From: Bombardia bombarda
Lineage: Eukaryota > Ascomycota > Sordariomycetes > Sordariales > Lasiosphaeriaceae
DNA length: 64,000 bases
Assembly (NCBI GenBank): GCA_030512295.1
Contig: JAULSR010000004.1
Span: 1,302,001-1,366,000 of the forward strand
Reading direction: 5' to 3'
A program made the translations under genes and the position numbers. The notes below the pieces were generated by a model. It did no database searches, had not been told where the DNA came from, and saw only the letters and a list, made by a program, of their open reading frames with translations. Shown here in pieces: positions 21,662 to 33,600 of this stretch; the first letter of the stretch is position 1, and each line of letters begins with the position of its first letter.

Positions 21662-23743
21662 CGTGAGAAATATCCGCGGTTGGTCGGTCGGTCGGTCGGT
21701 CGGCTAGTCGCTTACTACACGAGTACGAAGGGACAGACAGCCACCACCCCAGAGATCCCTGGATCTTGGGAACTTCGACAGCATTAAAGTGCGACGTCAA
21801 TTGTCCAATCACATTTCCTACCACACCACCGGGAACTAGCGTCAGTCCTAACCCAAGAGGCGCCATTAGTATGTGCACTCCACGGCGTACACTTAGTGGA
21901 CCCTTCGTGTAGGTCGCCTTTCGGAAGCATAAGGTAGGTAGGTACTTATTACCCAAAAGTCACATTTTTCCTCGTGTTCGCACCAATTTCGGCCCGCCAG
22001 TCTAAAGCACCCTCTTAATTGCTCAATCACAAGCGTTCCAAAAACAGCTCCAGTCACATTAGGTACTCAACCTGTGGTTTCATGAGGTCTTCACGTGCCA
22101 ACTTGTAAATACAGCACAATTCATCACTTTAGTTATTTATACCAGACCACAGTATCTTTGAGATATACCCGTTACCCACTCACAGCAAAATACTAGGTGG
22201 GGTGTGCAATTGAAGATGAAAAGGGGCGTAAGAAAGCTGGTTGGCTGCCCGGTAAACTACAAGTTGATTCTTGTTGGACAGAACCATGTTGTCTATCTGA
22301 TTGGTCTTTTGTAGAATACCGACAATACCCCTAAAGATGATGCTAGTTGATTGATTACTATTCGTCCCCAGATGGCTCAATCATCAGCTCGTTCACTCTC
22401 GTGCCAAACTGCACGGGCTTCACAGCAACATATTCGCATCAATCGATACTCCGTCCCTAGATAATACTTTGCAGATGTAGTATACAGATATCAATTGAAG
22501 CTGCTCAATTATGGGCGCTCGTATAATTCCCATCTATTATCGCCTATAAGCCTGTGTTGTTCGTCGCGCTACTTTTTGCTTCCTTTGGATTTTATACGGT
22601 GTAAAATCCCAACATGTTCTGAAAGTAAGAAAATACCGAAACCGATATTGCATAACCCCCATAAACATCATGACCAAAATTGTGCAGCACCTAGAGTCGC
22701 GAATTATATTTTAACAAACCATCAATTCCAGTAACTACACCCGTGTATGCCCCTGTCGTACACATACTACTCCCATGTAACCCATATAACCACCCCCATA
22801 GACCCCAGAAATCGGCACGTCTACCATCCACTCTCTCTTTATAGCCCAGCCGATATAGCCCCTGTCTGTCTGTTTGTCTGTATGCACGGATAGGTAGGTT
22901 CCAGCCACCCCCCCCAATCTCACCTCCCGTCATTAAAGTGATAAACCCTATCGCTGGAAAGCTTGTCATGTGTTACACCAAAAGAATTAGTAGGAAGGAA
23001 TTATTAGGGGCAGATATTATTAGTAGAGAAAACAGCCAGCCAGTCGCCCCCTCCAAAAAGAAGATTATCATCCCTGTATGAAAAGAAAAGCCAGAAAAAA
23101 AAACAAAAAAAACATGGCAAGCAAATAACAAGTAGCAAAAAGCAACAACCCCCCATATATTATAAATCTGTAACGACCCCTTTCTCTCTATTATCAACTG
23201 GCATTCCAAATTGTAAAATATCCACTGACAACTCAACCTACACACCAACATGAATCTCATATCATCACAGGTAAGGTAGGTAGCCATCCCCGATTGACGC
23301 CATCTATATATGCAAGAGATAATAGTGAGAAAGAAAAAGGACCTCCTCCATCCATATATCTCCGCTGTATGTAAGTGGTACTGGGAGCCATCCAACCGCC
23401 ACCGCCGCCAGATCCGGACACCACACAAAGGAAAACGCACCAAAAAAATTATAGAGAAAACCCCCCATCTCCGCGTGCCGAGCAGAACAAAAACCACCAG
23501 AACAAGTAGTAGCAGTAACAGTTAGTACCTACATAAGTTATTATCGCTGGTTGAGTGCATCAGAGAAAAAAGAACCCCCCAACCCCAAGCCAATCACCTA
23601 TCATCCAAACCCATATTCCCACCCTATAATATACTTTCTAAATCACCGCTTGATGATGACTGCCGTCAAGTAGCTGCTAATAAATACCCGCTGCCACAAA
23701 CTCGCACAAACTTGCACACCCACCCGCCCACCCACCTAACCCC
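21662..23743. other. Long gene-poor region, right part
   Basis: About 2 kb, AT-rich. It contains a (GGTC)n run at 21682-21703, TAGGTAGG motifs at ~21931, ~22891 and ~23272, and several A/T tracts. A 174-codon minus ORF at 22973-23497 is Phe/Trp/Ile-rich with no plausible topology or motif and is probably chance. The right end is the 3' flank of the AT-hook gene. Confidence 0.5.
21682..21703. repeat. GGTC tetranucleotide repeat
   Basis: Five tandem GGTC units plus a partial one, about 20 bp upstream of the start codon of the decayed F-box-like gene. Confidence 0.9.
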
Positions 23744-24295
23744 TTACCCTGTAAAGTCCTTATCTTTACGGTTCCGCGCATCAGTCCCGGCCCGCGACTC
23801 GGTGGTCGACGTGGTAGTACTAGTAGTCGTGGGTCCGCCACCGCCATCGCCCCTGCCTCTCTCCTCCCTATCCTTCTTCTCCATCAACGCAGCAATGCCC
23901 CTCGAAAACTTACCATTCTCATCATCCGGGTAGAGCTGCCCGTCAGTCAACTCCAGCTCAGTCGTCGTCGTCGTCATGGTCTCGCGCTGTCTGCCTCTCG
24001 AACTCTTATTCTCCGCCGCCACCGGCGCCTCAGCGCCATCAGGAATCGCCAGCAACTCAGCCGTGGTCTCTGAACGCGGCAGAGACCCCAGCGTCCTCCT
24101 TACCGGAGGAGGAAACCCCTGTGGTGCCACACTCTCCAGCGAACGGTCTCGAAACGAGACGTGTTGTCTCCCCTTCCGCCGGTCCTGCTGTTGTCCCCAA
24201 GAAGAACCAGGCGGGGGGCCAGGAGGCACCCGGGGCCTTTCCGAGCGTTGTATAGATGCAACTGTTGCGTAGGTGGGTCTGGGAGCTGCAGGCAT
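23744..24295 (-). pseudogene. Probable former C-terminal part of the AT-hook gene, cut off by in-frame TAG codons
   Basis: An open frame in the same phase as the last exon of the AT-hook gene continues from the third repeat copy to a TAA at 23744. It encodes a hydrophilic sequence (HVSFRDRSLESV, then LYPDDENGKFSRGIAALMEKKDREER, then a Thr-rich tail) that reads like a genuine C-terminus. It is separated from the upstream ORF only by TAG codons at 24535-24533 and 24367-24365; the third repeat has TGG at the same place (24199-24197). Either these are nonsense mutations, or splicing removes the TAG-containing repeats. A 198-bp in-frame GT-AG segment from the GTG of repeat A to the TAG of repeat B is possible, but its donor GTGCCT is weak. 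Confidence 0.5.
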
Positions 24296-24680
24296 GGAAG
24301 GTATGGACGATGACGATGGCGACGAGACCTGCTGTTTCCCCTTCCGCCGGTCCTGCTGTTGTTCCTAAGAAGAACTAGGGGGAGGGCTAGGAAGCACCTG
24401 GGGCCTTTCTGAGTGTTGTATAGATGCAACTGTTGCGTAGGTAGGTCTAGGAGTTGCAGGCATGGAAGGTATAGACGCTGATGATGACGACGAGATCTGC
24501 TTTTCCCCCTTCCGCCGATCCTGCTGTTGTTTCTAAGAAGAACCAGGCGGGCCGGGAGGCACCTGGGGCCTTTCCGAGCGTTGTATAGATGCGGGTGTTG
24601 CGTAGGTTGGTCCAGGAGCTGCAGGCATGGAGGGTATAGACGATGATGACGACGATGATGACGTTTGCTGTTGTTGTCGT
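24163..24680 (-). repeat. In-frame tandem repeat, ~168 bp, three copies
   Basis: Three copies of a Pro/Ser/Gln-rich unit (SIPSMPA...PTYAT.ASIQ.SERP...SS, then QQQDRRKG). The second-to-third spacing is exactly 56 codons and the first-to-second spacing is 55. Compared with the third copy, the middle copy differs almost only by C-to-T or G-to-A changes, including TGG to TAG. Confidence 0.9.
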
Positions 24681-25758
24681 TGTCCTTGTGGATTGGGAGC
24701 GCCGGTGCCGGCGCCGGCTCCGGCAGCAACAGCAGCAGAACTCTGCGTCGTCTGACTCTGATCTCTTCCTCTTTGCCAGGTGGGTCCCCGCTCGTCCGAC
24801 CTCCCAGGGTTGGGCTCTAGAATCGGCGGGCCCTGCGGCTGCGACATCGTCCGCGGTATACTATCTGGCGTGAATTGCCTGTCGTTCGCTGCTGGCTGAC
24901 GCGACGTCTCCCTGCCGCCCTCCGAGGCCGAGCCGGGTTGGTTGTACGCAGACAACGAGTACTGATGTTGGAGCCCACCTTGACCAAGAACAGGGGATCG
25001 AGAAAGGGCCGGAGCAGCGGGTGAGGACGCCATCGGGGCGGGGGCGGCCGTAATTGGCGGCAAGTACCTCTGGCCAGACTGGCGGGGCTGCATCTCGTTC
25101 TTTGGGGGACGCCCGCGTCTTTTGGCACCAGTGGCCGCAATCTTTTTACGTGCCGGAGATGTCTCTCGTGTTGCTGCGGTGGGAGGGACGTAACCGTCGG
25201 GGCGTGGTTGGATGTTCGCCAGTTGCCCCCCAGGATTGCTGGGTGGCATACTACCACCATAGGTTTGCGGCGGCGGCGCGTGTGAGCGTGCGAGATACGA
25301 AGACTGTATCGTAGGAACATATTCGTCTCGGTCGTTGGTTGGCCCGCGTTTTAGAGGGGGGAGGTTCAGCCTAGGAACCGGCCTACTAAGCATTTCCGTT
25401 GCCGCAGAATAGCATTGGTTCAAGTTACGTCCTGCGAGAGAAGTTTGTTTGATTAGGGGCTGTCCGTCCTGTCCGTCCTCTCCACATGCCGACCTTCTCC
25501 AGAATGATGGGACATACCAAGGGGGACCTGCATACAACCCCAGTCTGGCACGATATTTGCATAGTTAATAAAATGCACCAGCCACTCCAGATCCACATGA
25601 CTAGCTTTGATCATCTCGACGAGGACCATGCGCTGTGTAGTTGTAGAGTGGTCGCGTTAGACTCAAGGGCGGCGACAAAATCGAGAACGAAACAGGGGGT
25701 TGGGGACAAGGTGCAACAACATGCATACCTTTTCATCTTCGGTAAAGGGTGTAGACAT
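24533..25758 (-). CDS. AT-hook protein with conserved N-terminal helical domain, three exons
   Basis: Exons on the minus strand: 25758-25729 (MSTPFTEDEK), 25632-25518 and 25431-24533, total 1044 nt, 347 residues up to the first TAG. The N-terminal ~65 residues (MVLVEMIKASHVDLEWLV, PDWGCMQVPLGRNLNQC) form a compact, conserved-looking helical module that I judge Myb/SANT-like, though I cannot name the family with certainty. A canonical AT-hook, KRRGRPPK, lies near residue 155, implying binding to the minor groove of AT-rich DNA. The rest is Pro/Gln/Ser-rich. Introns have good borders (GTATGC...ACACAG, GTATGT...TCGCAG). The frame continues beyond the TAG into two more repeat copies and a hydrophilic tail to 23744, so the present stop may be secondary. 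Likely a nuclear, chromatin-associated protein (inference). Confidence 0.75.
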
Positions 25759-26960
25759 GTTGGGTGGGTAGAAAAAGGGTATCATGTTAAGACTGCGCTG
25801 CGTGTTGCAGCCGAGAAAGTAAAGGTATTAAACGAACGACAGAGGGCTGATGGGCATAACGGATACTCAGTCATTTATTTGTTAGACGTAGTAGAAACGA
25901 GAGGACCGTCAGAAAGGGAGAGTTGGTCGTAATGTGATGGAAGAGTGAAGGTGAGGTAGCAATGGCGAGGCGCATTGATTATTTATGGGGAAAGACCAGT
26001 TAGAGGCTGCCTGGTGGTGGTGGTGCTGCTGTTGCTTGCTGCTGGCCCCGTTGCTGCTGGCCCCGTTGCTGCTGCTCCGTTCGTTGCTGTCACTGCCCGT
26101 AGCTGTAGCTGTAGCTGTAGGAGATGTCTGCGGGTTGCTGTTGCTGTTGCTGTTGCCGTTGCTATTCCGATGTGCGAATCCTGCACCCAAGGAATAATTC
26201 AAACGAGTGTCGAGGTCGTCGCGAGCTCCTGCTCAGCCTAAGCCGATATGGTCATGGCAGAAGTGGCACCGGGAGGAGAGAGTGCAACGAGGCAACTTCA
26301 AGATGTGTGCAGGCGCCAAACATGAGTGGTGGACAAGGGACGGGGGAGAATAGGAGGGCGGCAAAGAGACGCGAGCGGGTGGGAAGCGCGCGTCTTAGCC
26401 AGCTTTATAAGGCAGGCAGGGAAGCCGCACAAGGGAAGGAGGCAGCACCACGACACTACCCGCGGCACCGCGCGGGCAGGCAGGCACCTTGGTAGCTACG
26501 GAGTCAGGGTATGGATGTACCCAGCTTGTGGAGAGGAAACCAACAAGGGGCCCGGCTAACAAGCCAGGGTGATGTTGTTTGTTCCACAGGCCCAGCCTGC
26601 CATTGCGCACCCCCGGCTGGCTTTGGTCAAACTTTCCCACTTTGCTTCGCAAGGGCAGGGGTCAGTCCACGGCAGCCATCGATGGCATCCCATGGACTTT
26701 GGTCATTTTGCCCATTTTTGATAAAACGCACATGGAAACCTGTGCAACAACCGACGCTCGCTCAGCTGGGTGCCCAGTGCCCACTCGTCGCCCAACTAAG
26801 GTAGGTAGGTACCGACAGACAAGAGTACTTGATTTTCTGCTCGGCAGTAGTAGCAATTGCCAGGATGTCCCACAAAGGTTGCAGCTGACGGATCAAGTGA
26901 CAATACATGCGGTAAAAAAGGCGGCGGTCCAGATCGGGGCGTGAGCATGTGTGTGTGAGC

Positions 26961-26990
26961 GTCGTGGTGGTGGTGGTGGTGGTGGTGGTG
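26961..26990. repeat. GTG trinucleotide repeat
   Basis: About nine tandem GTG (GGT) units, intergenic. Confidence 0.9.
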
Positions 26991-27351
26991 TGGGTTTGCG
27001 CGGGCTGCCGCATCCATGTTTTTGATTTTCATAAGCCAGTGCCGGGTCGCGGATGCTTTCAACCTAGGCTTACTACACAGTACACAGTAGTCTACTAACA
27101 TAGAGCCCAAGGTCCTTGAAGGCCATCGTTCCGCCTGATGCCAGGGAGCCATGGAGCCATGGGGCCAGGGAGCCAGAACTCAGACATGCAGTGTGCATCT
27201 GGATCCGAGCCATCGAGTGCCCGTTCTGTACAGTACGGGGGCAGCTTCCTAGTGGACAAACAGACAGACCGACAAGAGATGGACGCCCGCCCACTGTCTG
27301 TGTAATAAGCTCTCAGGTAGGCGACGGGAGCCTTCCCTGTTCCCCTCGTGT

Positions 27352-27432
27352 GGTCGGTCTCCTGGATCGGTCTCCTAGGTGGTCTCCTAGGTGGTCTCCT
27401 AGGTGGTCTCCTAGGTGGTCTCCTCCATGGTC
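27352..27432. repeat. 12-bp tandem repeat GGTCTCCTAGGT
   Basis: Four near-perfect copies plus degenerate flanking copies. Each unit contains the palindrome CCTAGG. Intergenic. Confidence 0.9.
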
Positions 27433-30400
27433 TCCTGCCCGCCCTTCTGGCCTGGCCGGCCCACAACGGAGGCCCAGATGGAGAGGATCCACGCACCAGC
27501 GCGGTAGTGGTGGTTGACAGTCAGTCAGTCGTTGCTGCTGACCAGAGATGGATGAAACGCTGAGAGACGCTCTTTCTTGGTTGAGAGACGTGCGTGCGTG
27601 CGTCCGTAGGGCAGGACGGCGCCCCATTGAACATTTGCAGGGCCCCATCAAGCCATCAAGCCATCAAGCCCGCCCGTCTGAAAATGGCCCCATATCATAT
27701 GCTTCTCCAGCACAGCAGTGTAGAGACTACCGTACAGATCTCAGCTCCTGTGGGTCGAATGCGTAAGGTATGGATGGATCCATAACGGTATGGTGGTGGC
27801 TCTCTCTGCCGCCGATAGCCACACTGTCATCCCCATCCATAACAGTCGCCTGCTGCTGCGCAGTCCCGTACACACATGCACAACTCCCACTCTCTCAACC
27901 AACCTGTCGCAATGCACGCTCGCCCGCTTGTTTTCCTTGACTGAATGAATGGCTGACCAGCTGCACCTCGCATCGACCTGCAGCTGCACATGTGACCCTC
28001 CATCGTCGATTTGCGTCCATAACAGGGTGTGGCCATCTGGGGAAATTGCCCTAACGGACGCCTCCCACGCATCATCCAAGAAAATCAAGAGAGACTCGCC
28101 CAACCCGCAGCGCCCCGTTCGCGGCGACGGAAGAAGCCCCCCTAGACTAGAACTAGGTGTCTACCACCACCGACGGCGGCCGTTTGACAGGAGCCGGGTT
28201 GTACAAGGGGGGAGGGGGGCGTTTGGTTTGACCAAGTCCAGTCGCATCTTGGCTCTTTTTCGGAAAGACAGGTCGGCTCGATTGGTTGCTCGGTTGGTTG
28301 CTCGATTGGTGCCGCCATGGGGTTGAGTACCGACCCGCCCGGGGGTGTGCTGTAGCCTATGGGCCTGTTGGCCCTCAGTGGGCTCGCTGGTTCACTGGTT
28401 CACTGGCACTGGTTCGCTCAGGTGAGGTGGGTAGGGCCCGCTCGAGGCCCGTTTTGGCGACCACCTATCCATTGGATTGGCTGCATCCATTCGTTCGAAA
28501 CCGCTCGCCAATGGCGTCGTTCAGAGGGGGTTTATTCCTCCATCACACGGCCACAAACAAGCAATGCGTAACAGAGCCGCATCGTATTGTGTTTGTCGGT
28601 TGATATAAAATGGATAGTTTATCACGGCGCTGATATCGGAACCAGAAACGAGCGCGGGGCTTTCTTCTCGAAGTCGACACGAAATCGAGGACGTTTTTAC
28701 AACAACATTGGCACATGGACGGACAAGACGTGAGGCTTGCCAGCATCTTTAAATGCTTTCGGAAAGCCTCAGAGGGTTCTCCACCCAGAACTAGCTCCTG
28801 CACGATGAGCTGGCATTGACACCGTCACCGGCAACCAAGTGGCATGGCGGCGCGCTTTTCCAAGGCGCCTGCAGATTTTTATTCTACACCTGGAAGCTAT
28901 ACTAGGTGCCGAGTATATCGAAGGCTGCGTGCTTTGCTGTCGTCGAGATTGTTCGTCTCAGCCCGCCGCGGCCTGGTTGCATCTTGATGCGTTGTCTCCG
29001 GCGTGCTACCTACTTTGATTCGACGAGATCTGAAAGGGGTGTCAACGTGTCTCCCCAGCTCAGACAATTGCCCTAGATGCGGTCCGAAAAGAAGAAGAAG
29101 GTGTCTATGGAATGTAGATCTGACATTCTGAATAGCCTCCTGTCGTAGATGGCAGGTCGGGTTTTGCAACAACAGCCTTGGAGGACAGGCCCAGAGACAT
29201 CATCAGGTAGGTACGCTGCGTGGCTTTTGTTTCACAAGTGGCACTTATATCAATCAAAGCTTGTATAATTAGGACGGAGGGCAGGGCTCAACGTTTGCCT
29301 CTGCTCTCGATTCCCGGTGCTCAATTGCGTCCATTATCGGTGTGTCGGCGATTGGGCCGTCATCCCAACAACAGCCTAATTCACTCTCGCGGCGTTGGGC
29401 TTGACTGCATATTCCATTATGCGCCTTTCTCACCTTCAAATTTCTCGCCTTCAAATTTCTCGACTTACTATTCTTCATATCTCGTATCACCCTTGGGGAC
29501 GTGAGCTGAGAGAGCTGCGCTCGTGTCACCGACGATTGAGTAAGTACCTACTTAGATATTGTCTCCTGTCTTCTGCCCCCTGAATCACCAGCTTCCTCAA
29601 AAAAGACGACAATTCTTATACGGCGCTTTTCAAACGCTTGCTACATGAACCACATTGTTAAGCAACGCAGTGATTCGCCAATTCATACGTGGAGAGCATG
29701 GCAAAGAGAGAGCCGACGCAAACAATGCAAACACGCGGTCAACAAATCCAATTGGCATGGTGTCGTGGTGTCAGGTATGGATCGGATGGAGGTCGCTTCT
29801 TGTCCGGACAATGAGGTGGATGGGTCCGGATGGAAGAAGGAAAGTGCGGAATATTCCTCGGTCCGGAAGAGGCTGGTCCATCGGGCACCGCATTGACCAT
29901 CATTTTTGCGCCGGCGGCGGGATTGGCTAGGCGGACACTGGACGGGGGCACTGGGCGCTGAGCACTCAGTGATGTGTGTGGAGTGTGGGCCCTGTGAAGG
30001 CTCCATCCTTGTCCTGTGATCGGACCTATGGCACAGTGGCACTCGAACCTGCGGGCTCTGGTCACTGACATTCTTGACCATGCGATGCCAATTGGAAGAA
30101 GCGCGGTGAATAGCGAATTGCACCATACCTGATAATATTGTCGTCGCAGAGCGCAGAGAAATAGTTGCGCGACAGGACGAACAAGTGCTGTCTCTGCAAT
30201 TCTGCAATCCTATTGTGCGGACGCTTTTTTTCTTTTGTGTGTTGTCGGCTGGCCCTTTGAACCTTTTTTCCCCACGGCCGCTTTCGAGCTGCAATGTCGC
30301 AACTCCCGGCCAAAGACGCAGAATAGCTTCTTCCTTTAGACCTAAATCCTCGATCCCCAATCCTCACCTCCTCCTCAACCTACCACCTGCCACCACCCGC

Positions 30401-30639
30401 TCCCGCCTCCTTCCTGCCCACATCTTGACCGCGCAAACTCACACCACACGCCACAAAGCGCTCGAAGGCACATCACACATGGGCGCTGCGTTTTCCCGAA
30501 CCGGCCCTACCGATCTGCACCCTTCTTCCCCGTCGGCTTCCCTGTGTCTCTTCCCGAGTCACGCGTAGCCTACGGCCGCATTCCCTCGAGACTTTCTTCG
30601 CCCGCGCACTCGGCGCACACACCCAAACTTGCAGTCACG

Positions 30640-33600
30640 ATGGATGGCGACGACCGCGCCCTGGGCCCCACGGGTGGGATCAAATCAGAGGAGCTGCCAA
30701 AGACCAATGGTGCCAGATTAAAGAAGGAGGACTCGAGTCTTGCGCCCACTCCGAATGGCTCCAAAATGCACTCGAGAGCGTCCAGTCAGTCGCCCGACGA
30801 GTCCAAATCCACGCCCGATAGCGCATCCACGCCAGACAATGGCGCCGTACCCAAGCCGTCGCGCAAGGCGTCCCAGAAGAATGTCAAAAGTCCGCCCCAG
30901 CTTTTCACGCACCTTCCGGACGTCACCGAGGAGTCGTGCAGCACATTTCAGGTTATATCGGACTGTCTCTACGGCTCCAGACACATGGGGTCGTCAGAAC
31001 ACGATGCACTGGACTGTGACTGCGCTGAAGAATGGCGTACGTAAACCACTACCCCGAGCGTGATTCCTGTTTTCTTTTCGTGACTGCTTGCACGACAACG
31101 CTCCTGACACTCCCTGACCAGATAATGACCGAAACGATGCATGCGGAGAAGACTCGGACTGCATAAACCGAGCGACAAAGATGGAATGCGTGGATGGCGA
31201 CTGCAATTGCGGAAATGGCTGCCAAAACCAGCGATTCCAGCGGAAGCAGTATGCCGATGTCTCGGTCATCAAAACCGAGAAGAAGGGGTTCGGCCTCCGG
31301 GCCAACACCGACCTCCACCCCAACGACTTTGTGTTTGAGTACATCGGCGAGGTCATCAACGAGCCAACCTTTCGGAACCGCATGCTCAAGTACGACAAGG
31401 AGGGCATAAAGCACTTCTACTTCATGTCGCTGACCAAGAGTGAGTTTGTTGACGCAACAAAGAAAGGTAACCTCGGCAGATTTTGCAACCATTCGTGTAA
31501 CCCGAACTGCTACGTGGATAAATGGGTAGTCGGGGAGAAGTTGCGCATGGGCATATTCACATCGCGCTCAATCAAGGCCGGCGAGGAGCTCGTGTTTAAC
31601 TACAACGTGGACCGCTATGGTGCCGACCCCCAGCCGTGCTACTGCGGCGAGCCAAACTGCACAGGATTTATCGGAGGCAAAACGCAAACAGAGCGCGCGA
31701 CCAAGCTGCCTTTGGCAACCATCGAGGCCCTTGGCATTGATGATGGCGACAACTGGGACACAGCGGTTGCCAAGAAACCCCGCAAGAAGAAGTCGAGCGA
31801 GGATGATGAAGATTACATCAACAGTGTCGAGCCCCGCGGCCTAGACGAGGATGGCGTCAACAAGGTCATGGCTACGCTCATGCAGTGCAAGGAAAAATGG
31901 ATTGCCGTGAAGCTACTCACCCGCCTTCAGGATGCCGACCACGACAATCTTCGCCATAGGGTGGTGAAAATGCACGGATACCAGATCCTGAAGAGCACCC
32001 TTAACACCTTCAAGGACGACACCAATGTGGTGCTGCAAATACTCGACATTCTATACAAACTCCCACGCATTACCAAGAACAAGATATCGGATTCCAACAT
32101 CGAGGCGGCAGTGCAGCCTCTGACGGCCTCTTCCTACGAAGATGTTGCCTTCGAGTCCAAGAGGCTGCTTGACGAGTGGAGCAAATTGGAGACGGCATAC
32201 CGCATCCCCCGCAAGAAGGTCGACCCCACGGCCCCTGCGACCACTAATTCCTTCGAGGAGGAGCGCCGCAACATGGATCGCGAGGAGGTGTCGAAGCCCG
32301 CCAACCCCTTTGCGAACATGGTCATCCCCACCGGGCCACGGAGTAGCATTCCGCAGCGCAACACGGGCTTTTTCAACAACGGACAACGTCAGCCACGAAA
32401 ACTGCCCACCAACCTCCCTACTGGCTGGTTCGTTACCACAGACAAGAGCGGTCGCTACTACTTCTACGACAAAAGCGGCCACACCACCTGGCAACGACCC
32501 ACAACCCCTGCAGTCGAGGCCCCCAAGGCGTCCGCTAGGGCTCAGCAAGACCAGAAGACACTGCAGGATATTATTGACAGCCTGACCAAGGAGCCGACGC
32601 CCAAACACTCTGCAAACCAGACGCCCCAGCAGGCCAGTACGCCTTTGCCCGAGCAGAAAAAGGAGAAATGGCGCTCTCTTCCCATTGAAAAGCAGATGAA
32701 GATTTATGAGAACACGGTAAATAGACACCACACACACCTCGTTTTGTCATTCTTGTGCTGACCCGTTGTCGCAGCTTTTCCCCCATGTTAAATACGTGAT
32801 GGACAAATTTCACCGCAAGCTCCCTAAAGAAGAGCTCAAGAAGCACGCCCGGGACGTCAACAAGAAGCTTGTCGCCTCCGACTACAAGCACAACCGCGTC
32901 GACGATCCGACGCGCATCTCCTCGAAGCAGGAGAAGAAGGTGAAGAAGTACGTAAAGGAGTTCTTTGATCGTGCGCTGGTCAAGTTCCGCGAACTCGAAC
33001 AGAAGAAAGCCGAGCGAACAACCACACAGGATACAACAACCACGGCTGAGAAACAACAGCAGCAGAAGCAGCAGCAACCGCCGACCGAGGCGGGCCAAGC
33101 CGCTGCCGCCGCCGAAACCCCCGCCGCGGCAGCGGAGGACGATGACGTGGTCTTATCGGATGTCGAAGACGACAGCACCCTCAGCACGGGCTCGGAGCGG
33201 AAGCGCAAGCGCGAGGGCGAGCTGGAGTCTGCCGGCGAGACGCCGTCCGAGACGCCGTCGCTGAAGCGCGTCAAAGAGGACGAGGTGGTTGATATCCCGA
33301 GCCCGCCGCCGCCGCCGCCTCCGCCGAACGATACGCCGCTGACGGACGAGGAGCGGTCGATGCGCGAGCAAGAGGAGGCCTTGATGCGAGAGAATGAAGA
33401 GGCGCAGAGGCTGGAGGATGAGGCGGAACAGACGAAGAAGTGGACGGCGCAGAATGGAGGGGAAGGAGGGGAGGAGGGGAGGGATAGGGATAGAGAGCTC
33501 CCGAGCCGGAATATTAATAATAGTAACCGTAATGGGTTTGGGGAGGGTGGCGGCGCAAAGGGGGTTGCTGCCGCCACTATCAATGGGACAGGGCTGAATG

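Larger units (their letters stand above)
25759..30639. promoter_or_regulatory. 4.9-kb divergent intergenic region between the AT-hook gene and SET2
   Basis: No supported gene. It contains several simple repeats: trinucleotide-rich DNA at ~26020-26165, (GTG)n at ~26961-26990, and a 12-bp repeat at ~27352-27432. TAGGTAGG motifs lie at ~26799 and ~29205. ORFs up to 225 codons on both strands overlap one another and lack motifs. A 29-codon ORF (30479-30568) lies just upstream of the SET2 start. Confidence 0.5.

Noticed and set aside
22973..23497. 174-codon Phe/Ile/Trp-rich minus ORF, looks membrane-like
   Set aside because: It lies in AT-rich DNA where A tracts read as Phe and Lys codons. There is no sensible topology or conserved motif.
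25909..26202. Asn/Ser/Gln-rich minus ORF upstream of the AT-hook gene
   Set aside because: It translates a trinucleotide-rich stretch, is readable in several frames, and ends before the AT-hook start. More likely leader or promoter DNA.
30020..30075. GGTTCGAGTGCC on the minus strand, resembling a tRNA B box
   Set aside because: The flanks cannot form a T-arm stem, and no A box or acceptor stem is found at the right distance.
29683..30360. 225-codon minus ORF in the SET2 promoter
   Set aside because: Overlaps other ORFs in shifted frames, Arg/Ser/His-rich with no motif.
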